NCBI GenBank assembly: GCA_018067055.1
Contig: JAGPVK010000241.1
Span: forward strand, 1 to 5,523
Origin: Sphingomonadales bacterium
Lineage (GTDB): Bacteria > Pseudomonadota > Alphaproteobacteria > Sphingomonadales > Sphingomonadaceae
DNA length: 5,523 nucleotides
Direction of reading: 5' to 3'
The position numbers were made by a program, and so were the translations under genes. The notes beneath the pieces were generated by a model. The model was not told the origin of the DNA, ran no database searches, and saw only the letters and a program-made list of their open reading frames with translations. This document shows, in pieces, positions 1 through 5,213 of the stretch; the stretch's first letter is position 1, and every line of letters begins with the position of its first letter.

Positions 1-232
1 GACCCTGCCGGTCGATGCCTTTTCTGCCGGGCTGGGCGACAACAAAATCGTGACCACCCCCTGCCCCGGCGGCAAGGAAAGAATGCGCAGGCTGATGGAA
101 GTGGTCGGATCGGGACGGGTCGATACCAGCAAGCTGGTCACCCATCATTTCGCGCTCGACGATATTGAAACCGCCTATGACCTGTTCGCCAACCAGCGCG
201 ACGGCGTGATGAAAATCGCGATCAAGCCCTAG
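1..232 (+). CDS. Zinc-dependent NAD(P) alcohol dehydrogenase, C-terminal part
   Basis: The first 76 visible residues, read from base 2, are the C-terminal end of a medium-chain dehydrogenase whose start lies outside the window. The stretch CPGGKERMRRLMEVV, then GRVDTSKLVTHHF, then DDIETAYDLF closely follows the tail of the Thermoanaerobacter brockii-type secondary alcohol dehydrogenase (CPGGRLR..RL, RVD.SKLVTH, ..IE.A). From family knowledge, these cytosolic enzymes oxidise or reduce secondary alcohols and ketones with NADP(H), using a catalytic zinc held by N-terminal residues not visible here. The tail belongs to the catalytic domain that closes after the Rossmann fold. The frame ends at TAG 230-232. 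No clear terminator follows. Family assignment is firm, but substrate and cofactor cannot be told from the tail alone. A GTG at 50 is internal and not a start. Confidence 0.88.
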   Translation, partial: TLPVDAFSAGLGDNKIVTTPCPGGKERMRRLMEVVGSGRVDTSKLVTHHFALDDIETAYDLFANQRDGVMKIAIKP

Positions 233-353
233 GGTTGCGATGATCTTGGCCTGATCGCTTCAGCCAGCGCCGATCGGGCAGAAAGTGTCCGTAAATGCGC
301 TAGTATCTCTCCAGACACCGGGAACGGATCGGAAAACCGTGCGTATCTCGTAC

Positions 354-827
354 ATGGGACACAGAAAAACGACACCGACGGAGACTTTTTCCTGCATCGT
401 GATCGCCGTGTCGCTCGCCTCGACCGCGGGTCTGGCCCTCGGCCGCGTCACCGAGCAATCGATGCACCCCCGCCTTTCTGCAACGGCCCCCGCGGACCCG
501 GTAGAACGCTATGCGCTCGGCCAAAACGCCTATGAGATGCCCCATGTCCCCGTCCGGATGATCCCGGCACACACCGTCGAATATACAGACGCCAGCTATG
601 AAATAGGCCGATATGAAAAGGGTGCGCGTATCCTTACGCCAGCCGAACCGGCGCGCAAGATCGAACGGCTCCGGCTGGAACGGCTGCAAGCCTGGAATGA
701 CGAGAATTTTGGTGGCGGGACCGGTCTGGATGATCGGGATGTCGATTATGCCGACATCAACATCGACGACTATGCGCCGATCGATGTCGGCGCGGTGCAA
801 GACGCTCCCGAGTCAGCGGCGGAGTGA
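354..827 (+). CDS. Hypothetical protein with N-terminal signal peptide
   Basis: I do not recognise this 157-residue protein. From the ATG at 354 it has a short basic N-terminus (MGHRK), a hydrophobic run at about residues 12-30 (FSCIVIAVSLASTAGLALG) and a plausible signal peptidase site after AGLA, so export to the periplasm is likely. The mature part is hydrophilic. It has a Pro- and Tyr-rich middle (about 45-85), an Arg/Leu-rich helix-like stretch RKIERLRLERLQAW (101-114) and an acidic tail (DDRDVDYADINIDDYAPID, 126-144). No Cys pair, catalytic motif or lipobox is visible. The frame stays open upstream to GTG 285 and includes GTG 339. I chose 354 because it puts the hydrophobic run in normal signal-peptide position, although no start has a good Shine-Dalgarno sequence. 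It ends 91 bp before the convergent dapB. That it is a real gene is probable but not certain. Confidence 0.6.
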   Translation: MGHRKTTPTETFSCIVIAVSLASTAGLALGRVTEQSMHPRLSATAPADPVERYALGQNAYEMPHVPVRMIPAHTVEYTDASYEIGRYEKGARILTPAEPARKIERLRLERLQAWNDENFGGGTGLDDRDVDYADINIDDYAPIDVGAVQDAPESAAE

Positions 828-918
828 GCCAAGCGGCATAGCGAGGCGAACAACAGCGAAACATGACGCCATCGCGCAGGATGACGGGCTATTGACTGTG
901 AATTTTAGGAGACCAACG

Positions 919-1647
919 CTAAAATCCCAAAACCCCATCCATCCCGTATCTTCCGGCACTCTGCCCGACCAGCCACTCGGCTGCCTTCACCGCGCCGCGC
1001 GCAAAGATCATCCTGTTCTCCGCCCGATGAGTCAGCTCGATCCGCTCCTCGTCGCTCGCCAATATCACTGTGTGATCGCCGGCTACCGATCCGCCGCGCA
1101 ATGCCGCAAAGCCGATTGCGCCTTTCGCCCGCGCCCCGGTAATCCCGTCCCGCCCGCTTTCGCTATGCGCCGCCAGATCAATCCCGCGTCCGCGCGCTGC
1201 CGCTTCGCCGAGCAATTTCGCGGTGCCGCTCGGCGCGTCGACCTTGTGCCGGTGGTGCATTTCGACAATCTCGATATCCCAGTCATTGCCCAGCTTGCTC
1301 GCCGCCTGCTCGACCAGCGCGGCCAGCATATTGACGCCAAGCGAAGTATTGCCGGTTTGCAGCACGGCAATTTTCGTCGCTGCCGCGTCGATCGCGGTGT
1401 GATGCGCCGCTTCCAGTCCGGTGGTGCCGATGACAATCGGTTTTCCCGCCGCAACACAGGCATCAAGCGTCGCCTGCAGCGCCTGCGGGGACGAGAAGTC
1501 GACCAGCACGTCGCTGGCCGCAACCAGCGCCGCGACATCATCACCCTGATCCGCACCGCCGGCGTGGCTGTCGCCCGCCTCGGCGATCGCCGCGACCAGC
1601 GCCTGTCCCATGCGGCCCTTGCTGCCGATAATTCCGATTTTTGCCAT
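919..1647 (-). CDS. dapB: 4-hydroxy-tetrahydrodipicolinate reductase
   Basis: This cytosolic enzyme reduces 4-hydroxy-tetrahydrodipicolinate with NAD(P)H in the diaminopimelate/lysine pathway. The 242 residues carry the family marks in order. They are the N-terminal dinucleotide-binding loop GIIGSKGRMG (5-14), DVLVDFSSP (46-54), GTTGL (74-78), NTSLGVNML (100-108) and the catalytic/substrate signature EMHHRHKVDAPSGTA (129-143), with H131, H132 and K135 matching the catalytic His-His and Lys of E. coli DapB. The end, RAENRMIFARGAVKAAEWL, is also typical. It is slightly shorter than E. coli DapB, with a short loop after residue 25 where the family varies. I chose the ATG at 1647 because it starts directly at the Rossmann strand. 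The frame stays open upstream to 1767, but that part translates REP DNA. A weak GGGA (1657-1660, minus strand) sits 9 nt before the start and touches the REP hairpin. It is divergent from cobB. Confidence 0.96.
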   Translation of the reverse strand: MAKIGIIGSKGRMGQALVAAIAEAGDSHAGGADQGDDVAALVAASDVLVDFSSPQALQATLDACVAAGKPIVIGTTGLEAAHHTAIDAAATKIAVLQTGNTSLGVNMLAALVEQAASKLGNDWDIEIVEMHHRHKVDAPSGTAKLLGEAAARGRGIDLAAHSESGRDGITGARAKGAIGFAALRGGSVAGDHTVILASDEERIELTHRAENRMIFARGAVKAAEWLVGQSAGRYGMDGVLGF

Positions 1648-1658
1648 TTTATTTAATC

Positions 1659-1730
1659 CCGTTAGCCCTGAGCCTGTCGAAAGCTGCTTCTTGTCCGAGA
1701 GGCGTGGTTCGACAGGCTCACCACTAACGG
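1659..1730. repeat. REP-like inverted repeat (GAGCCTGTCGAA type)
   Basis: Two 23-nt arms, 1659-1681 and 1708-1730, are inverted copies that match at 20 of 23 positions. The mismatches are the three bases at 1666-1668 against 1721-1723. The arms share CCGTTAG and TGAGCCTGTCGAA and enclose a 26-nt loop. The core resembles the GAGC(C/T)TGTCGAA REP elements I know from sphingomonad intergenic regions. In the dapB transcript the hairpin's last bases overlap the weak GGGA of its ribosome binding site (1657-1660). On the plus strand the right arm is followed by TTTTTG (1731-1736), so it resembles a terminator, but no plus-strand gene lies close upstream of it. Confidence 0.85.
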
Positions 1731-1786
1731 TTTTTGAAAAGGGTGCAAAGCTTCTCGGCTTCGGCACCGGATGCGCCTTACCGCTT

Positions 1787-1877
1787 CCGTTCGTGTCGAG
1801 CGAAGTCGAGACACGCTGGCATCAAATTTCCGGCCCGCGCACCCCACATGCTTCTCGACTTCGCTCGAAGCGAACGG
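1787..1877. repeat. REP-like inverted repeat (TCGAGCGAAGTCGAGA type)
   Basis: Arms 1787-1811 and 1853-1877 (25 nt each) are inverted copies with 23 of 25 positions matching; the two mismatches are at 1794-1795. They share CCGTTCG and TCGAGCGAAGTCGAGA around a 41-nt loop. This is a different family from the repeat at 1659-1730, although both arms open with CCGTT. The element ends 13 nt before the cobB start and 5 nt before its AAGGGG, so in a transcript starting upstream the hairpin would sit beside the ribosome binding site. It is probably non-coding: the cobB frame remains open through it, but the reading there is only repeat sequence. Confidence 0.87.
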
Positions 1878-1890
1878 TTATGAAGGGGCC

Positions 1891-2604
1891 ATGAAAGACA
1901 TACAGAATATCGTCATCCTCACCGGCGCCGGGATTAGCGCCGAAAGCGGCGTCGCCACCTTTCGCGGGCCGGATGGCCTGTGGGAGGGGCATCGGGTCGA
2001 GGATGTCGCCACGCCCGAGGCTTTTCAACGCAACCCGGCGCTGGTGCAGAATTTCTACGACGAGCGCCGCGCCAAGCTCAAGACCGTGCATCCCAATGCC
2101 GCGCATCAGGCGCTGGCGAAGCTGGACCGGACATGGGCAGGCGACCTGCTGCTGGTGACGCAAAATGTCGATGATCTGCACGACCGGGCAGGATCGAAGC
2201 GCCTGCTGCATATGCACGGAGAGCTGAACAGCGCCTGGTGTCTCGCCTGCGATGCGCGCTCGCGTTTTGACGGGGTGATGGCAGCAGGCCCAGTCTGTCC
2301 GCATTGCCACCAGTCCGGTGGATTGCGGCCCGATATCGTCTGGTTCGGCGAAATGCCCTATCAGATGGAACGGATCGAACTGGCGCTGGCCCGCTGCGAT
2401 CTGTTCGTCTCGATCGGCACATCGGGCGCGGTCTATCCCGCCGCCGGCTTTGTCCAGACCGCCCGCTATCATGGCGCCCGGACGCTGGAGATGAATCTTG
2501 ATCCGTCGGAGGGCAGTTTCCATTTCCACGAAAGCCGGATGGGCAAGGCGGGGGAACTGGTGCCCGACTGGGTCGAGCAGATACTGTCGCATGGATTATG
2601 CTGA
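1891..2604 (+). CDS. cobB: NAD-dependent protein deacylase, class III sirtuin
   Basis: The product removes acyl groups from protein lysines using NAD+, giving nicotinamide and O-acyl-ADP-ribose; it acts in the cytosol. The 237 residues follow E. coli CobB closely. They include the NAD-binding start TGAGISAESGVATFR (11-25), GLWEEHR-like GLWEGHRVEDVATPEAF (29-45), TQNVDDLH (90-97), HMHGEL with catalytic H109, four zinc cysteines C117, C120, C136 and C139, RPDIVWFGEMP (146-156), and GTSGAVYPAAGF (176-187). Y56 and R59 in FYDERR match the Tyr/Arg pair that binds negatively charged acyl groups in SIRT5-like enzymes, so desuccinylase or demalonylase activity beside deacetylation is expected. It lacks the N-terminal extension of long E. 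coli CobB. The start at 1891 fits the family N-terminus. AAGGGG (1883-1888) lies only 2 nt away, which is unusually close. The frame continues upstream to ATG 1771 through REP DNA. The GFA gene follows after 23 nt, probably in the same operon. Confidence 0.95.
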   Translation: MKDIQNIVILTGAGISAESGVATFRGPDGLWEGHRVEDVATPEAFQRNPALVQNFYDERRAKLKTVHPNAAHQALAKLDRTWAGDLLLVTQNVDDLHDRAGSKRLLHMHGELNSAWCLACDARSRFDGVMAAGPVCPHCHQSGGLRPDIVWFGEMPYQMERIELALARCDLFVSIGTSGAVYPAAGFVQTARYHGARTLEMNLDPSEGSFHFHESRMGKAGELVPDWVEQILSHGLC

Positions 2605-2627
2605 GCGGCGATATTGAGGAGAGTGAT

Positions 2628-2966
2628 ATGAAAGGCCAATGCCATTGCGGCGCCGTCGGGATCACGGTTCCGGCCCCGCCCGATCAGGTGAGCCAATGCA
2701 ATTGCTCGCTGTGCCGCAAGACCGGCTGGATCGGCGGCTACTGGCACCCCGATGATGTGCAGATCGATGCCGCACCCGATGCGCTAACCCCCTATATCCA
2801 GGGCGACAAGATGATCACCAGCTGGCATTGCAGCACCTGCGGTTCGCATACCCACTGGACCCCGATCACCGCGCCGCCGGAGCGGATGGGCGTGAACATG
2901 CGGATGTTTGTGCCCGAGGACTGGCGGCATCTGCCGGTGCTGAAAGTGGATGGCGCAAGCTTCTAG
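2628..2966 (+). CDS. GFA/CENP-V family zinc-binding protein
   Basis: This is a 112-residue protein of the GFA (glutathione-dependent formaldehyde-activating enzyme, CENP-V) fold. Cysteines fall in the family pattern: CHC at C5 and C7, CNCSLC at C24, C26 and C29, and CSTC at C68 and C71. These are expected to hold a structural zinc and a second site. MKGQCHCGAV at the start and VNMRMFVPED near the end are also typical. The founding member (Gfa of Paracoccus) was linked to joining glutathione and formaldehyde, but most small paralogues have no proven reaction, so I give no symbol. The ATG at 2628 has a good GAGGAG (2616-2621) 6 nt upstream. A second in-frame ATG at 2598 overlaps the cobB stop (ATGCTGA) and would add ten residues with no family match. 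The close spacing suggests co-transcription with cobB. Its link to deacylation is unknown. Confidence 0.9.
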   Translation: MKGQCHCGAVGITVPAPPDQVSQCNCSLCRKTGWIGGYWHPDDVQIDAAPDALTPYIQGDKMITSWHCSTCGSHTHWTPITAPPERMGVNMRMFVPEDWRHLPVLKVDGASF

Positions 2967-3002
2967 CGGCGACTCCGGCTCCAATACAGTTTCACGATTT
3001 CT

Positions 3003-3028
3003 ATCGGAAAGGCTGCCGTATTTCCGAT
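3003..3028. promoter_or_regulatory. Inverted repeat in the usp upstream region
   Basis: ATCGGAAA (3003-3010) and TTTCCGAT (3021-3028) form a perfect 8-bp inverted repeat around a 10-nt centre. No T-run follows, so it is not a classical terminator for the GFA gene. It touches the candidate -35 at 3028 and could be an operator. Its function is not known. Confidence 0.35.
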
Positions 3029-3055
3029 TGCCGGCTGGTGCCCGCCGATCATAAT
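3028..3055 (+). promoter_or_regulatory. Candidate sigma-70 promoter for the universal stress gene
   Basis: TTGCCG (3028-3033) and CATAAT (3050-3055) are separated by 16 bp, a fair match to TTGACA/TATAAT. Transcription would start near 3062, giving a leader of about 125 nt before 3187. A second possible -10, TATGAT (3104-3109), lies closer to the gene but has no convincing -35. This is inferred from sequence only. Confidence 0.4.
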
Positions 3056-3077
3056 AAGGGGTCTATCCGTAGTGATA

Positions 3078-3091
3078 CTGATTTCGATCAG
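3078..3091. promoter_or_regulatory. FNR/FixK-like box upstream of the usp gene
   Basis: CTGAT-TTCG-ATCAG is a 5-4-5 inverted repeat that keeps the TGAT-N4-ATCA core of the FNR/FixK/Anr consensus TTGAT-N4-ATCAA, with only the outermost pair differing. Paired-domain universal stress proteins are often controlled by FNR-type regulators in proteobacteria, so the location fits. Its distance from TATGAT (3104-3109) implies a centre near -31.5, not the usual -41.5, which weakens the case. Confidence 0.35.
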
Positions 3092-3186
3092 CGACAAGGC
3101 GGTTATGATCTCGGGCCAAAGGCAATTCTCCCGCCGCCGAGGCAGGGTTTTTGCTCAGGCAGATGAACGAACAGGAGCGAATATCC

Positions 3187-4005
3187 ATGCCCGTACCGAC
3201 GCAAATTTTGCTGGCGACCGATCTGACAGCCAGAGCCGACCGGCCGTTCGCACGCGCCAAATTGCTCGCCGATTTCTGGAATGCGGATCGTACGCTGCTG
3301 TATGTGGACAGTCCCAAGGCCGAGGTCGATATCGCGAAAGTCGAGTCCCTGCTGCTGCGCAACTATGGCGCCGATGCCGAAGGCTGCAATCTGGCGATAA
3401 ATTATGGCAAGCCCCCCGAAGTCATTGCTGACACGGCGTCACAGCTGGGCAGCGGCTTGATCATTGTCGGCGCGGCCCGCCACAATGACATATCCGATTA
3501 TTTTCTCGGCACTGCGGTCGATCATCTGGTCCACCATGCGGTAGCGCCGATACTGATCGTGAAAGAACGACCGCTGGAAAATTATCACCGGATATTGGTG
3601 GCAACGGATTTTTCCGATTCCTCGGCGTATGCGCTGCACGCGGCGCTGGCGTTTTTTCCCGATGCAAAAATCGAACTCGTGCACGCTTATCATGTGGCCT
3701 ACGAAGCCTGGCTGAAATCGGACGGCGTCGCGACCGAAATGCTGTCCGATGCGGAACAGGAACTGGAAGATTTCATGACCAGTCTGGACCTTTCGGAAAG
3801 CGATGCGGCGCGCGTCAGCCCGCGCCTTGTCGAAGGCAATCTTCACCAGTCGATCTACAAAATGCTGGCCAGCGGCGATTTCGATCTGCTGGTACTGGGC
3901 ACGCACGGACGGGGCGGTTTTGTGATGGCCACGATCGGCAGCCGGGCCAGCGAAATGATGGGCTGGTCGCCGGTCGATGTGTTGATGGTCAGAAAGCCCG
4001 CCTAG
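3187..4005 (+). CDS. Universal stress protein, two tandem UspA domains
   Basis: This is a cytosolic stress-response protein of 272 residues built from two UspA folds in tandem. Domain 1 (about 4-127) runs from QILLATDLTARADRPFARA to APILIVKER. Domain 2 (about 134-270) runs from HRILVATDFSDSSAYALHAA to VDVLMVRK. Domain 2 has a complete nucleotide-binding loop, GxxG-x9-GS, at GTHGRGGFVMATIGS (238-252). In domain 1 the loop is GAARHNDISDYFLGT (95-109), where R98 replaces the second glycine. ATP binding is therefore expected mainly in domain 2. Such tandem proteins are usually induced by starvation, low oxygen or damage, but the exact target is unknown. I chose the ATG at 3187 because AGGAG (3173-3177) sits 9 nt upstream and the first beta strand follows at once; ATG 3163 and TTG 3151 are in frame but weaker. 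A promoter and an FNR-like box lie upstream. Its stop overlaps that of the convergent DUF2189 gene. Confidence 0.92.
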   Translation: MPVPTQILLATDLTARADRPFARAKLLADFWNADRTLLYVDSPKAEVDIAKVESLLLRNYGADAEGCNLAINYGKPPEVIADTASQLGSGLIIVGAARHNDISDYFLGTAVDHLVHHAVAPILIVKERPLENYHRILVATDFSDSSAYALHAALAFFPDAKIELVHAYHVAYEAWLKSDGVATEMLSDAEQELEDFMTSLDLSESDAARVSPRLVEGNLHQSIYKMLASGDFDLLVLGTHGRGGFVMATIGSRASEMMGWSPVDVLMVRKPA

Positions 4006-4817
4006 ACCAGTTCCGGTTCCAGCGCTTCCTGATATATCTCACCGGGCTTGCCGGTCAGGCGGCGATATAAATGCCATGTGGCATGGCCGAGTACCGGGAG
4101 CACGACGAGCAGCCCGAGGAACATCGGCAGCATCGCGACGAACAGGGCAACCGCAATCAATATCGCCCAGATCAGCAGGACCAATCTGTTGGATCGTACC
4201 GAGGCCAGGCTGACAATGATCGCCGAGATGAAATCGACATTGCGATCAACCAGCATCGGCAGGCTGACAACGGTGATCGCATAAAAGGCCAGCGCCATCA
4301 GCCCGCCCACGATACTGCCGACCAGCAACATCATCAGGCCTGCGCCAGTGCCAAGCAGCGCGATCGATTCAGAACCGATACCGGATTCCGCCAGAAAAAT
4401 GGCGAAAATGCCATGCGCAACCATGATCCAGAATCCGAAGGCAACGAACAGGATCACGCCCATGCTCAATATCTGCTCGTCGCCGCGCCCCCGCAACGCC
4501 CCCAGAATCGCTGGCCAAGACATTGGCATGCCGGCTTCACGGCGGCGGCTGACTTCATATAATCCGACGGCGACAAAAGGCGCCAGCAGCGGAAACCCCG
4601 CTGCGGCCGGGATCAGCCAGGCGACCTCGCCGCGGACAAAAAGCGCAAAATAGATAAATATCCCCGCACTGACATAGATGGCTGCGAAAAACAGCCCGAA
4701 AGCCGGATAGGCCCTGAAATCAGACCAGCCCGCCGCCAGTGCGGCGCGAAGGTCGCTTAAGGTGAGATCGCTTGCAACCGCTGCCGGCGCGATCCGAGCT
4801 TGTTCGCCCGTGTTCAT
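4002..4817 (-). CDS. DUF2189 integral membrane protein
   Basis: This is a 271-residue inner-membrane protein of the DUF2189 family (function unknown). The N-terminal 35 residues are soluble, ending in the family-typical LRAALAAGWSDFRAYP (23-38). Hydrophobic segments follow at about 39-61, 66-87, 117-143, 155-190 (long enough for two passes), 211-227 and 228-249. Family-typical is AAGFPLLAPFVAVGLYEVSR (72-91), whose usual form is FPLLGPF.AVGLYE.SRR, followed by a basic RRREAG cytoplasmic loop. The C-terminus is short and acidic. I chose the ATG at 4817 because GGAGG (4826-4830, minus strand) lies 8 nt upstream. The ATG at 4823 would crowd it, and the frame further up to 5060 reads non-conserved, repeat-bearing DNA with no membrane or domain features. 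The gene is convergent with the universal stress gene. Transport or scaffold roles would be guesses. Confidence 0.85.
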   Translation of the reverse strand: MNTGEQARIAPAAVASDLTLSDLRAALAAGWSDFRAYPAFGLFFAAIYVSAGIFIYFALFVRGEVAWLIPAAAGFPLLAPFVAVGLYEVSRRREAGMPMSWPAILGALRGRGDEQILSMGVILFVAFGFWIMVAHGIFAIFLAESGIGSESIALLGTGAGLMMLLVGSIVGGLMALAFYAITVVSLPMLVDRNVDFISAIIVSLASVRSNRLVLLIWAILIAVALFVAMLPMFLGLLVVLPVLGHATWHLYRRLTGKPGEIYQEALEPELV

Positions 4818-4917
4818 TGGCATTCCCTCCCGTGGAAATATCGGCAGAGAGTGCAACAAATCCTTCAACACATCAAGTTCGCTAGGACAAGGCCCACCAG
4901 TTGAAGCTGTCATCATG

Positions 4918-5073
4918 TCTGCTTTCGGGATGAAACGGTTACAAGCAGAGGGTCCGCTTTGGGCGCAAAGGCGGCTATTGGAAATGCAGAAGCGGTCGGT
5001 CGGATAGAGCCCCAGTTTGCGACATTCCAGGTAGCGATCCTGTTTCCTGAAACCTGCCATTCAATCCGACCGA
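4918..5073. repeat. Degenerate intergenic repeat-like stretch
   Basis: This part of the gap upstream of the DUF2189 gene (4818-5178) holds no gene I can support. TCTGCTTTCGGG (4918-4929) and TCCGCTTTGGGC (4953-4964) are near copies. CCGCTTT and AAAGGCGG (4954-4974) can form a 7-bp stem with one bulged G. TCGGTCGGAT (4996-5005) is a perfect 10-bp inverted copy of ATCCGACCGA (5064-5073). CAGGT (5028-5032) pairs with ACCTG (5052-5056), enclosing GTTTC-CT-GAAAC. The look is of a decayed, once-repeated intergenic element. Similar CCGCTTT/GCGACATTC strings occur between genes in sphingomonads as far as I recall, but I could not check this. Confidence 0.4.
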
Positions 5074-5192
5074 GCTAACAACTCCTTATATCCGTAGACC
5101 TTGGACGGCACGAATGAACAGTCGGGCGGCAGCTCCTTAAAACGCAACTTCGAAAATTCGTTGTAAGTCGAATCTCTATTGTAGCGAATCAA
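5061..5192 (-). pseudogene. Possible gene remnant (43-codon open frame)
   Basis: On the minus strand a frame opens after TGA (5193-5195) and runs to TGA (5061-5063). It contains YNEFSKLRFKELPPDCSF followed by VPSKVYGYKELLARSD. The residue mix looks protein-like, with charged and aromatic residues, rather than Arg/Pro-rich shadow reading. There is no ATG and only a TTG at 5192, and codons such as AGA, TTA and AAT differ from the GC-rich neighbours. It may be the 3' end of a lost or acquired gene. I do not recognise a family, and it could be chance. It overlaps the candidate promoter at 5179. Confidence 0.2.
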
Positions 5193-5207
5193 TCACGAGT
5201 GTATTTA
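5179..5207 (+). promoter_or_regulatory. Candidate promoter of the terminal secreted-protein gene
   Basis: TTGTAG (5179-5184) and TATTTA (5202-5207) are spaced by exactly 17 bp in an AT-richer stretch; each is a partial match to consensus. Two GAATC (GANTC, CcrM-type methylation) sites lie nearby at 5170-5174 and 5186-5190, the second inside the spacer. An ATTCG-N8-CGAAT inverted repeat (5156-5173) just upstream could bind a regulator. Transcription would start near 5214, leaving a leader of about 150 nt. Confidence 0.35.
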
Positions 5208-5213
5208 AAGTAT

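Noticed and set aside
300..800. Minus-strand open frame of 166 codons opposite the hypothetical exported protein
   Set aside because: It is rich in Arg, Ile and His with no signal, domain or good ribosome binding site. The plus-strand frame has a signal peptide and a more natural composition. I keep some doubt.
613..1656. Long plus-strand open frame of 347 codons across dapB
   Set aside because: It is an Arg-rich antisense reading of a clearly identified dapB gene.
1659..1736. Rho-independent terminator on the plus strand (hairpin plus TTTTTG)
   Set aside because: The long 26-nt loop and the lack of a plus-strand gene just upstream fit a REP element better.
1648..1767. N-terminal extension of dapB starting at 1767
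   Set aside because: The added 40 residues are translated REP sequence. DapB proteins start at the Rossmann strand, which fits the ATG at 1647.
1771..1890. N-terminal extension of the sirtuin starting at 1771
   Set aside because: It reads through the second REP hairpin and has no match to known sirtuin N-termini.
1822..2592. Minus-strand open frame of 256 codons opposite cobB
   Set aside because: It is a shadow of the sirtuin gene, with His/Arg-rich content and no domain.
4071..4562. Plus-strand open frame of 163 codons opposite the DUF2189 gene
   Set aside because: It is a Gln/Asp/Arg-rich antisense reading of membrane-helix codons, a typical artefact.
4818..5060. Extension of the DUF2189 protein to an ATG at 5060
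   Set aside because: The extra 81 residues come from repeat-bearing intergenic DNA. The ATG at 4817 has a well-spaced GGAGG.
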